Below, one piece after another: positions 13,301-21,046 of a DNA stretch of 64,000 nucleotides. Location: assembly GCF_038396675.1 (NCBI RefSeq), contig NC_088921.1, forward strand, positions 49,551,501 through 49,615,500, in the 5' to 3' direction. Made by a program: the position numbers and the translations under genes. How positions within the stretch are numbered: position 1 is the first letter of the stretch; every line of letters starts with the position of its first letter. The notes under the pieces were generated by a model. It saw nothing but the letters and a program-made list of their open reading frames with translations, did not search any database and had not been told where the DNA came from. The stretch comes from Hydra vulgaris (taxonomy: Eukaryota > Cnidaria > Hydrozoa > Anthoathecata > Hydridae).

Positions 13301-16300
13301 AAAAATGTGGCTAAAAAGGTACCTGACCATTTTTGAGGGTGCTGAATTCAAAAATGTAGATAAAATGTAAAATAATGATAAAATAGTGAAATTTAAATTT
13401 TTTGATAGTTATTTTTTATTTTAAAATAGCCAGTCAAATAAAAAAGTTTATTAAGGTTGATTTTGATATAGACATAAAATTTTGTGAAGTGAATTATCAT
13501 AAAAAATATAGTTTTGCAATGCCTGCTGTGATGTGTAAAAATAGGTTTGGGACATCAGGTATGTGTCTAAATATAGTTTTGAAAAAACAGTTAATAATAA
13601 CAAATTTCAATTAAAAAAAATTATTTTAATTTTAGATTAAATAATTACTAAATCTTGTTTGGTAATTCAGTTTCTTAGTCATGGCAAACAGTCAAAAGTG
13701 CTCTATTGGAATCAATCTAGAAAGTGAATGTCATCTCACAACATATACATTGTTGGTTGGGATTAAACTTTTTGAAGATATTCTTGAATATGAAAGAGAA
13801 GTATTAATGTGGAGGACTGGGCTCTCAATAATAAATATTAAACCAACAACTTGTCTCCATCATAAACATGTTTATTTGAAGCGTTATACAACTAAATTAA
13901 CACGGTGCTACATTTAATACTCATAACAAAAATATAAAAGGTATTTATAGTAATCATGAATTTATAGTAAAACTTTTAGTTTTGTAGAAATGTTTTGAAA
14001 TACAATAATGAAATTCTTGGCAGCAAAATTCTATTTTAGCTATATTTAACCTTTTAGCCGACTTCTGAAAGTGCACAATTAAATGCCATACAACTTTAAA
14101 CTTTTGAAGGTTTTATTAAAATTTGTATACATATTAAAAGAGTTCATCTTTTTTTTTAGGTAGTCTTCCTGAAATCAACTTGGATACAGCAAAGTACCTA
14201 TGCAGTAAAAGCAAATTCGTAGTTCCAGGTGAAAAACTGTGTCCACAATGCAGGCATAAATTGGCAACGAGTGAAGAATCAGAAGAGAACAAGTTGGAGA
14301 TGAAATTAACTGAAGATAATATGGAAAAAGAAATTATACTGGAATCAACAAGATCGTTGCTCAACAGTACTTTATGCGAACCTGAAGTGTCTCCTTTAAA
14401 AGTTCATTTACCCAAAACCTCTAACAAGCCTTCACTTGGAAAGAGAAAGATAAAGCAAGTTGAAGAAGCAGTTAATAAGAAGCTTGCAACTGCTCTGGAT
14501 ATAACCGAATCCGAACTTGTTGTACCAAAAAATGAAGTTCTAAAGGAAATTCAAACCAAAGCTGGCGATCTAGACTTCCTTGTAGAATGCATGAAAGAAA
14601 AACTTAAAGTTTCTAACAGGACAAAACAACGTCAAATTTTGACATTAACCCCAAAATCTTGGTCTATCAGAAAAGCAGCAAATGAGTTTTTAGTTTCTAA
14701 ACACAAAATTCAAAATGCAAAGTTTTTACGCGACCAAAAAGGCATCATAGCATACCCTGATGTGGTTGAACGGCATCGAATCAGTAAAGATGTTATAGAA
14801 CTTGTAAAGCTTTTTTACTGTGACAATGAGTACTCAAGGCAAATGCCAGGTAAAAACAACTGTGTAAGTGTTGGGAAAAATATATATATTTCAAAAAAAT
14901 TGATTTTGTGTAACTTAAAGGAGCTCTATGTGGCATATAAGACAAAATACCCAAGCCATAATATTGGATTTTCTAAATTTTGCAGTCTTCGGCCTAAATG
15001 GTGCATCCTTGCTGGTCCAAAAGGTACACATTCTGTTTGTGTGTACAATACACCAAAATGTTAAATTAATGTTGAGTGTTATAGGCCTTGAAACATCTTA
15101 CCATGAAATTATTGAAAAGATTGTCTGCAGCAGAAAATCTAAAGTTTGCATGATTCACTGATGCAATAGTTGTCCTGGCATACAAGCTGCCCAAAATTAT
15201 TTCCAGCAGTATCTCGCACAAAATGATGATCCAAAAGAGCAATATAACAGTGATGAAAATGAACAGTCAGTGGATTTCAAACGGTGGACAACGACAGATA
15301 GAACTGAATTATTAACAATAAAACTTCCATTAAATGAATTCATAGAGCTCCTGTGTGAAAAACTTGATAATATTACTTCTCATTCATTTATAGCGAAATC
15401 ACAATCTAGCTATCTAAAGCATCTCAAAGAAACAATTAGTATTGACGAGGCTATTGTACTGGCAAATTTTGCAGAGAATTACACGTATGTAGTACAAGAC
15501 AAGATTCAGAGTTACCATTGGAGCAAGAGTCAATGTTCCCTTCATCCAGTTGTCATTTACTACAATAAAGTGAAATTGGAAATATCTTCTTTTTGTGTAA
15601 TTTCAGATGATTTAAATCATGATGTTGGATTTATCAATGAGGTTATGCATAAAACCACTAATCATATTAAAACCCATCTTTGTCCCACAATTAAAAAAAT
15701 TCATTATTTTTCTGATGCAGGGCAGTATAAAAACTGCAAACATTTTTACAATTTATGTCACCATGCTCAAGATTTTTCTGTTTGTTGCATCTGGAATTTC
15801 TTTGCAACAAGCCATGGTAAATCTTCATGTGATGGAATAAGTGGCACTGTTAAAAGGCTCGTTGCAACAGCTAACTTGCAGAGTCCATCCAACTCTCAAG
15901 CAATGTTTGAATACTGTCAAAAGTCAATCAGTGGGATTATGTTTGTGTATGTCTCTGCTGAAGAAATGGAGCTAGTAAGAAACAAACTTACTGATAGACT
16001 TTTAATAGCAACCACTATTCCTGGGACAAGAAGTTTCCATCAATTTATACCATCTTTTCATTCAATTATAAAAATGAAAAGGATATCCGATGATGATGAT
16101 TTTGCTCTAACATTTGACTTCCTCAAAAAACAAAAATATGAAATTATTAAAATTGACAATGTTTTGATGTCACAATACCTATTTTGCAAATACGACGATT
16201 TTTACTGGCTTGGTATGGTTTCTGAAGTTGATAAAGAGAATGATGATTTTATGGTTAAATTTATGCATCCACATTATCTAAGTCGGTCATACTACTGGCC

Positions 16301-19300
16301 AAAACGGGATGATAATTGCTGGGTGCCAAGAATGAATGTTATTTGTCTTGTTAAAACACCTTCAACATCTTCTGGGCATCAGTACCAAATCTCAAAAGAA
16401 GATGAAACTTTATTTGAACAAGTTTTATCTTTCAGTGAAAGTTATTTAATTTTTTACTTTCATTATCTAAATGATATGAATTTCAATTTTAGTAATATTT
16501 GGTTATTCCTTTTCATTTTTATTTTTGAGCTTTTTTCAATAAAGCAGGTTTGTAATATTTTTCAAAAAAGTTTGCATGTTAGTTTCTTATTTTTTAACAC
16601 AACATTTGAGCATGTAACATAAAATTTGAGCATGCAACCAATATTTTGAAATAATATCTAATTATTAGAACAATAATTAAAAAAAAAATTGTTTAATGTG
16701 TTGTATAGTAAATTATATTTCTATGTATACTTTTGAAAAAATAGATAAATATGCAAGTTATGCAAAGCAATATTTTTTTTTTTTTTTTTTGTTATTCACC
16801 TCCTCGAGGCCAAGAAGGCCACTACAGATGAGGAGGCTACTTAATAGTGGTTATAACTCCAAAACACGAACCTTGACAAACAAGGCCGCTGCGCGGAGAA
16901 ACAAATTGAGCGAGGTACTACCAGGGACGTGGTGGGGATTGAACTCAGAACCTCTCGCCTATGAAGCGAGCGCTTTACCACTACACCACTACTGCAATAT
17001 AATTTTATATTTACTTTCACCTAAACTTTAATAAAACCTCTTATTTCACAATGAGAGTAAGGCAACTCCAGAAATAAGTGAAATGCAAACTATGAATAAA
17101 AGAAAAAAAATGGATTGTTGACATATTAAAATTCAAAAATTATTTTAAAATATTAGGAATTGGGTTAATTTCTCTTCATCTTTGTATTTAACACATTTAA
17201 AAATAGTCAGATACCAATTTGCAGTCATATTTCTCTACTAGATCTTAAATTATTCACACAATAAATATTGCTATAAAATCTATAATGGAGAATAGATGCC
17301 AAATAAAGAAATTTTTTGTCTAGATTTCAAAATGAAATATCTTTTCTATGCTTTAAGAAACCAAAACCTTCATTTTTATAAAGATAGCCTAGGACCACCT
17401 ACTTCATTTGAAAAAAAAATCTAATCATTGAGACTTGGGAAACTCCGGGAATTAATGAAAGCGCAACCCATGGTTACAGAACAAAAAATTTGACTGGCTA
17501 TTCTAAAATAAAAAATAACTATCAAAAAATTTAAATTTCACAATTTTATCTTTTTAATTATCACAATTTTTAGCCACATTCTTCCACTAGATCCTAAATT
17601 ATTTAATTAAAAGTACAACTACAAAATCCATAATGGCGGACTTCCTAAAAAAAGAAACACTTTAGGCTAAATTTCAAAACATAACTTTTGAACCGTTTGG
17701 ATTTGGGAGCTCAAATTTTGCATTTTTTCATGTTTCCTTAATAGGTACCACTGGTAAAAATTTAAAGAAAATCCAAGGGGTGACTGAAATGACTGTCTCA
17801 CTTTTACATGGAATTACCCAATAGTGAATTGATATTTTCTCCTTTGCATGCGTGAAAAAGGTTTTTGAATGTATATTGCATATGTCTATATTATAGACTT
17901 TCTATTATAGACTTGAAATAAATTTTTCAGGGTTGGGTGCAATTAATGCAGATGCAGTTTTGAAGTAAAGCACTTTGTGAAATTAAGATAAAAAAATTTA
18001 AACATTTACACCAATCCAACAAATAAAAATTTTTGTTTGTTAGACCTTTTTTTAAACTATTTCTTTTTATCTTATTCAAATTTTTCTAAATAAATAGGGT
18101 AAGAGTTTCTCGTTAGCTTTTAGTATGCCAACCCTGAAACCTTTTACTTAAACATCAGACGACTGTTAAACATTTATTTCTAGATTTCATTTTATTGTTT
18201 TTTTTTATTGTTTGATTTAATAAATTAGGTTATTTTTATCGGTGGAATACTTTATTTACTTGGGACCAAGTATCCACATATAAACAGTAATACTTGATCC
18301 TTGTAAGTGGGCTACAAAAACTGATTTAGTTTATTTGTTCTGCATGAATCAACTTTTTCATGAACTGCCTGCGGAAAGAGATGAACCACATGAAGAAACT
18401 GTTTAAAAAAAAAACAAGAAAAAAATTATTACTAAAACAGGGACCAACCATTCCAACTTTTTTCCTACTTAAAAACTCATTAATAGTTTTTTTAAATTTA
18501 AAACTTACCTTTCCACACTGTTTATAGCATCCCCTGTACACCATCCTCCAACTGCAAACAAAAATTCTCGTTTGTTTTGTCGCCTACTGTTAAACCGAGG
18601 ACCTTGCATGACCATCCGCTGTTCTGGCAATAATAAATAATTTTTGGCTTCATCTACTAATTCTCTACAACCTGCATCGTTTTTTATTAACATATCAGTG
18701 CTGACAACACTAACTAAAAACTTAGCATTTAGTATTGGTAAACGCACATGCTGTAGTACATCTTTTAATTTACTTCTTCGATCAATTAAGTCAAAATGGA
18801 CCCATTTTAGTACAGCTCTAAATACATCTTCTTCTGATATTACATTAAGTTCATCACTTTGAATAATATCACAAACCTGCTCAACATTTAATAATAAAAA
18901 CTCTTCGTTAAGGATTACATCCTGAAAGTTGCGCAAAGTATACATATGTGCAATATGAAACAGGTCTCTACATGAATGAGTATCAGCAAATAATTTAATT
19001 CCTATGCAGTTAGTAGGATCAAGTTGCTTTTTTAAAAACTCACAACAGGCTTCTTGTATCTCTGTTATTTGAAGTAAACATGCTGCTGGCAAAACAATTT
19101 GAACATTAGCTTCGTCAATTTTTATATTACCAGTGTATGCAAAATCAATTAATAGCTCCATGGCTTTTTCATCGATATCCTGAATTAGGACTTCTTCTTG
19201 TCGCCGCTCTGCCATTTCTCTTGTAAACATTGCACGAAAATAGGAAGAACAAGCTGCTAAAACAACTTTATGAGCGCGAAATCTTCGTGAACCAACTCGA

Positions 19301-19578
19301 ATATCAATATCACATAACTCATTACACTTCAGTAGGTTATCTAGCATTGTAAGTAGAGATTTCGGGTAAGTTTGAGAAGAATAAAAAAAATAAGGTTTTA
19401 TAAAAGTAGATTGAGATAATCGAAGGGGTATAGAAAATGAGGATCTAAATGCATTCTGCTTTCCATCATAAATCACTTCTGGTTGATGAGTTACTATGGA
19501 TTCAAAAGATTCATTAAAACCAAACTGCATTTGAAATTGATTTTCATTACTATCATAAACACAGGCAGATAAACTCAT
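1280..19578 (-). CDS. KLHL20: Kelch-like protein 20 (BTB-BACK-kelch), five-exon gene
   Basis: Exons in order are 19578-18509, 5582-5355, 5196-5081, 3904-3725 and 1584-1280, 1899 nt in all, giving 632 aa plus stop. Every intron has GT/AG ends and every join keeps frame. BTB lies at about residues 80-190, BACK at 195-300, and six kelch blades from about 340 to 625. Blade motifs such as [20 protein letters not shown] and [12 protein letters not shown], and the linker FADTHSCR, match the vertebrate KLHL20 pattern as I know it (about 609 aa). The family binds Cullin-3 through BTB and recruits substrates through the kelch propeller for ubiquitination. The first 60 residues or so look lineage-specific. 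The C-terminus ends differently from the vertebrate form after the last blade. Intron 1 is 12.9 kb and full of transposons; intron 2 is only 158 bp. A possible ATTAAA poly(A) signal lies 12 nt after the stop. Orthology rests on recalled family sequence, with high confidence. Confidence 0.93.
2700..3350 (-). pseudogene. hAT-type transposase C-terminal relic in KLHL20 intron 4
   Basis: Reverse-strand translation gives a broken but readable C-terminal end of a hAT-superfamily transposase. It includes [26 protein letters not shown], then after a frame change [15 protein letters not shown] and [12 protein letters not shown] Lys/Glu-rich tail follows towards 2700. The ERGFS-type dimerisation motif and following leucines are family hallmarks. 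A frameshift lies near 3150 and stops accumulate in the tail. The N-terminal and DDE parts are absent. It sits in the same orientation as the host gene. Superfamily assignment is from remembered motifs; the exact family is unknown. Confidence 0.7.
3725..3904 (-). CDS. KLHL20: KLHL20 exon 4: kelch blade 4
   Basis: The acceptor ACGATAG precedes 3904 and the donor GTTAAG starts at 3724. It encodes [32 protein letters not shown] and [16 protein letters not shown]. The last base forms a Val codon with the first two bases of exon 5, restoring the AVGGRDD motif. Confidence 0.91.
4095..4625 (+). pseudogene. LINE 3' end (RT C-terminus) relic in KLHL20 intron 3
   Basis: Plus-strand translation shows the conserved tail of a non-LTR reverse transcriptase: [38 protein letters not shown], and further on [15 protein letters not shown] and [12 protein letters not shown]. 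These match the CR1/L2/jockey-type C-terminus ([22 protein letters not shown], the RVV..WN.LP block). Several stops and small frame changes make it dead. It is antisense to KLHL20. The 5' part is missing, as in typical 5'-truncated LINE copies. Confidence 0.8.
4788..4973. repeat. Compound (TA)n-(CATA)n-(TA)n microsatellite
   Basis: Symmetrical arrangement in KLHL20 intron 3: TA block, about 16 CATA units, TA block. Confidence 0.96.
5081..5196 (-). CDS. KLHL20: KLHL20 exon 3: kelch blade 3
   Basis: A short 116-nt exon. The acceptor TTCTTAG precedes 5196 and the donor GTAAAC starts at 5080. Translated in the carried phase it reads [20 protein letters not shown] and then MNCRRLG, a typical kelch blade. 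It is too short to stand out as an open reading frame and was found by joining phases. Confidence 0.9.
5355..5582 (-). CDS. KLHL20: KLHL20 exon 2: kelch blades 1-2
   Basis: The acceptor TTTTAG is at 5583-5588; the first base completes the split Arg codon. It encodes [30 protein letters not shown], the [17 protein letters not shown] blade, and [15 protein letters not shown]. The donor GTAATA starts at 5354, leaving a split Gly codon. Confidence 0.92.
5727..5801. repeat. Imperfect-loop hairpin, about 31-bp arms
   Basis: Arms 5727-5757 and 5771-5801 are reverse complements (core AATATTTCTGAAGCTCATAA) around a 13-nt loop. It lies just inside KLHL20 intron 1, close to the exon 2 acceptor, and may affect pre-mRNA folding. 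Confidence 0.9.
5919..5973. repeat. Palindrome with partial third copy
   Basis: Arms 5919-5943 and 5949-5973 are near-perfect inverted copies of TTTGATCAAGAGTGTTGTAA around a 5-nt loop. A further direct copy, GATCAAGAGTGTTGTAATTG, follows at about 5987-6006. Confidence 0.88.
6700..8880 (-). pseudogene. LINE relic (endonuclease to RT linker), split by a hAT-type insertion
   Basis: Minus-strand pieces of a jockey-like LINE. At about 8520-8400 an AP-endonuclease motif reads [13 protein letters not shown], followed by TNGFAGTKA. The linker before the RT domain begins at 8290 (INKSKSII), is interrupted by the element at 6888-8237, and resumes below 6887 with [20 protein letters not shown] and KKFSCNL. 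Joining the two flanks across one copy of the target duplication restores continuous reading, so the LINE was there first. Stops and frameshifts show it is dead. The same linker occurs at 20704-21117, where it reads YNKGKSVIPPLLHGSDF, confirming the family within this window. Confidence 0.78.
6888..8237. mobile_element. Non-autonomous hAT-type element with 8-bp target duplication
   Basis: The element starts CAGGGGTGGGCTGG and ends CAGCCCACCCCTG, imperfect terminal inverted repeats typical of hAT (CAGGG...). It is flanked by an exact 8-bp direct repeat, GATAGAAT, at 6880-6887 and 8238-8245. Internally both ends carry GAGCCGGTTGTT in opposite orientation. The 1350 bp encode no recognisable transposase; the longest frames are under 75 codons. 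It is therefore probably mobilised in trans by a full hAT relative. It interrupts a LINE relic. Confidence 0.85.
9079..9412. repeat. (CATA)n tetranucleotide microsatellite, about 330 bp
   Basis: Long run of ACAT units with a few AAAT and CAAA variants between 9200 and 9265. Frames on both strands stay open only because the unit contains no stop. Confidence 0.98.
9476..9727. repeat. Purine-rich minisatellite, about 25-bp unit
   Basis: About ten diverged copies of a unit resembling GGAGGGGAACATAAGGAATG plus AAAAT. One strand is almost entirely A and G. Unit lengths vary by a few bases, indicating old expansion with decay. Confidence 0.93.
10208..10341. repeat. Palindrome adjoining (TA)n
   Basis: Arms 10208-10227 and 10236-10253 are inverted copies of TATTCTCAATTTAGA. 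Only a few bases separate them from a pure (TA)n run at 10257-10341. Confidence 0.9.
10536..10606. repeat. 18-bp tandem repeat, about four copies
   Basis: The unit is TAACCACTGACCCACTAC. The first copy has one substitution and the last is truncated. The reverse frame reads as a VSSGSV repeat, with no sign of being a real protein. Confidence 0.92.
11455..11643 (+). mobile_element. tRNA-derived SINE, type A
   Basis: The head is tRNA-like, with pol III A box TGGCGCAGTGG at 11462-11472, anticodon-arm CTTGCTTTATAAGCAGG and B box GGTTCGAAAC at 11505-11514. About 110 bp of unrelated body follow, including an ACCGTAAGGT hairpin, then an A17 tail at 11627-11643. The body and tail argue against a functional tRNA gene. 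Confidence 0.82.
11770..12008. mobile_element. Fold-back (MITE-like) element, about 100-bp arms
   Basis: The inner arm sequence GGCTGGTTGTTATTTAACTA from 11815 recurs inverted, ending about 11969. The arms extend inward through GATACAAGTTGAGGAAAAA and outward through the AT-rich GTATAAAAATT segments. The centre is ATTATGTTATATAAT-rich. There is no coding capacity. Confidence 0.85.
13681..16622 (+). pseudogene. Decayed transposase-like gene of the 13050-17819 element
   Basis: The first exon, 13681 to about 13940 (GTATTT donor), encodes [19 protein letters not shown] and [12 protein letters not shown]. The second exon starts at 14160 after TTTTTTTTAG and carries a Cys-pair motif, [13 protein letters not shown] basic helical region with [19 protein letters not shown] follows, then CTIHQNVKL and CNSCPG. 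The C-terminal half has acidic and glycine motifs [10 protein letters not shown] and [13 protein letters not shown]. These belong to a repeated, poorly characterised transposon protein family that I recognise from cnidarian and arthropod genomes but cannot name with confidence. Damage: a frame change near the exon 1 end, another near 15045, and a TGA at 15159. Residues after about 16440 are low-complexity. The conserved acidic residues may be a DDE-like site, which is inference. Confidence 0.72.
16774..16993 (-). mobile_element. tRNA-derived SINE, type B, copy 1
   Basis: Read on the minus strand it begins with a tRNA-like head: GTAGTGGTGTAGTGGTAAAG, then CGCTCGCTTCAT, then a GTTCAATCCC B-box region. 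A body shared with two other copies in this window follows, and it ends in an A tail (T17 on the plus strand, 16774-16790). GCAATAT flanks it at 16767-16773 and 16994-17000 as a 7-bp target duplication. It is nested inside the 4.77-kb transposon. Confidence 0.88.
18509..19578 (-). CDS. KLHL20: KLHL20 exon 1: start codon, BTB, BACK, first kelch strand
   Basis: The ATG is at 19578-19576. The exon ends in a split Arg codon, AG followed by donor GTAAGT at 18508. It encodes the BTB core ([26 protein letters not shown]) and the BACK 3-box region ([29 protein letters not shown]). It then runs into [18 protein letters not shown], the start of blade 1. Having BTB and BACK together in one exon is notable. 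Confidence 0.93.
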
Positions 19579-19592
19579 CTGAATAAATAAAT
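19579..19592 (-). promoter_or_regulatory. Splice acceptor abutting the KLHL20 start codon
   Basis: Immediately before the ATG, minus strand, is a T-rich tract ending TTTATTCAG|ATG. A canonical 3' splice site touching the start codon means either an upstream 5'UTR exon joined by cis-splicing, or spliced-leader addition, which is known in Hydra. The sequence alone cannot separate the two. Confidence 0.5.
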
Positions 19593-19746
19593 AAAAAAAA
19601 TTAATACTTTTAGTGGTCTATTACAAAATTGTTAATTCAAAATTTTTAACACAAAACCTATAACTTAAAAAACACTGTTTAATTATTAAAACTTACAAGT
19701 AGTTTGTGATTTTAATATTGATAAATTATAATTATATGATACATTA

Positions 19747-19926
19747 TCAGGGCTCAATTTGACGGCCGGACATTGCCGCCCCTCAGATCATTCTTGAGAC
19801 CTGCTAGAGAAGCGCAACAAACTATTGTTGACTTTTTTAGTAAAAATGAACAATGGTTGGTTGCCCCATAAATCAGATCTCAAAAAAAGTCCGGGGGCAG
19901 CGATGTTCAACCGTTAAATTGAGACT
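19747..19926. mobile_element. Short MITE, about 180 bp
   Basis: The terminal inverted repeats are roughly 35 bp: GGGCTCAATTTGACGGCC on the left against AGTCTCAATTTAACGGTT (reverse of the right). Similarity continues as CGGACATTGCCGCCCC against GAACATCGCTGCCCCC. A clear target duplication is not visible. It lies about 170 bp upstream of the KLHL20 start codon, so it could lie in a 5'UTR intron or the promoter. Confidence 0.78.
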
Positions 19927-20031
19927 TCCAATATATAATTATATCATATAATATTATAAAAACTAAAACTAATGCATTATAATTTATTATTATGATTAAT
20001 GACAAATTATAAATCATGATAAAGTAATTTT

Positions 20032-20083
20032 ATTTGCTGATAATGCAAACATATATTTAATATATGTTTGCATTATCAGCAAA
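20032..20083. repeat. Perfect-arm palindrome, 52 bp
   Basis: TTTGCTGATAATGCAAACAT runs into its reverse complement with almost no loop. It is one of several near-perfect palindromes of 30-65 bp in this window. Confidence 0.92.
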
Positions 20084-21046
20084 TTTAAGCTATTGTAAAA
20101 TGCCAGTAAATTTTCAGTGCTTAAAATCATTGGCAGTTGATCTTAAATGAGGTCTCTACTCTAATGCTGAATGATCTGCCCTGGTAATTATGCATCAAGT
20201 TTATTGCAAAATACATACAAAAAATATATCTAAAGCACAGAATATTTTTTCAAATAGTTCTATTGCTTAATTTATTGCTTACAAATTGTATATTATCATG
20301 ATTAATCCGTTCCTAAACTAAATCTCTCACCTAAACTCTACTTCACTGCATCTTTTATTTAATAATTCGATATTTATGTCAATGGTTTATAATTTTAGTT
20401 TTAAAAACTAAAATTATAAAGTCAATATATCTATAATTTTAACAAAATAAAAAAAGTGTTTCAGGTGTTTATTCTTTTAGTATTTTTTACTTTTTAAACT
20501 TTTTTAATCATTTTTCTAAAGTTCATGTCATTTTATGTTGTTTCATTTTTAAACTTTATGCACTTTTTAAAAATGATGTATAAATGAAAGAAGGAGATTC
20601 TCTAGAAAATATTATATAATGAAAAAAGCTTAATGTTATTCTTATAGTAAAATAAGTTTAAGAATTATTTTCAGTGTTAATTGGTATTATTACCGTTAAC
20701 AAACTAGCAGTAGAACAAAAAATCGAAATCCATATTGATGATCAGAAAATAAGTTATTGAAATCACTTTAGATACAGAACCTGGACTGATACAAATGTCA
20801 AGCAATGGATCAACCTGTTTGTCAGCTATATTAGGTAGGATATGATTAGTGGAATCAAGAGATGAGATTAATGAAAAGTTCTCAGCAAACAATTCAGCTT
20901 TGTCTTCAGGTGAGGTAACAAAATCTGAACCATGCAAGAGAGGTGGAATAACAGATTTTCCCTTATTATAAACACTGTTAAAGATTCTCTCAATAAGTCT
21001 CTGGAGCCTAATTATTGAGATGAAATACAAGATTTTGTGACCTGAC

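Larger units (their letters stand above)
13050..17819 (+). mobile_element. 4.77-kb DNA transposon with about 0.35-kb TIRs, in KLHL20 intron 1
   Basis: The ends are GGGTAATTCC at 13050 and GGAATTACCC at 17819. Inverted similarity runs inward through TCAGTCACCC, CAAACGGTTCAAAAGTTATG, ACTAGATC-type and ATAGCCAGTCAAAT blocks, to about 13437 on the left and 17489 on the right. AATA lies on both outer sides, a possible 4-bp target duplication. Inside is one plus-strand transposase-like gene, now broken. A SINE is inserted near the right arm. The superfamily is not certain: GGG ends with a short duplication fit several eukaryotic cut-and-paste groups. Confidence 0.82.

Noticed and set aside
18644..18862. 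Plus-strand open frame of 72 codons inside KLHL20 exon 1
   Set aside because: Antisense shadow of the BACK-domain coding sequence; no independent features. The frame at 1407-1610 is likewise antisense to exon 5.
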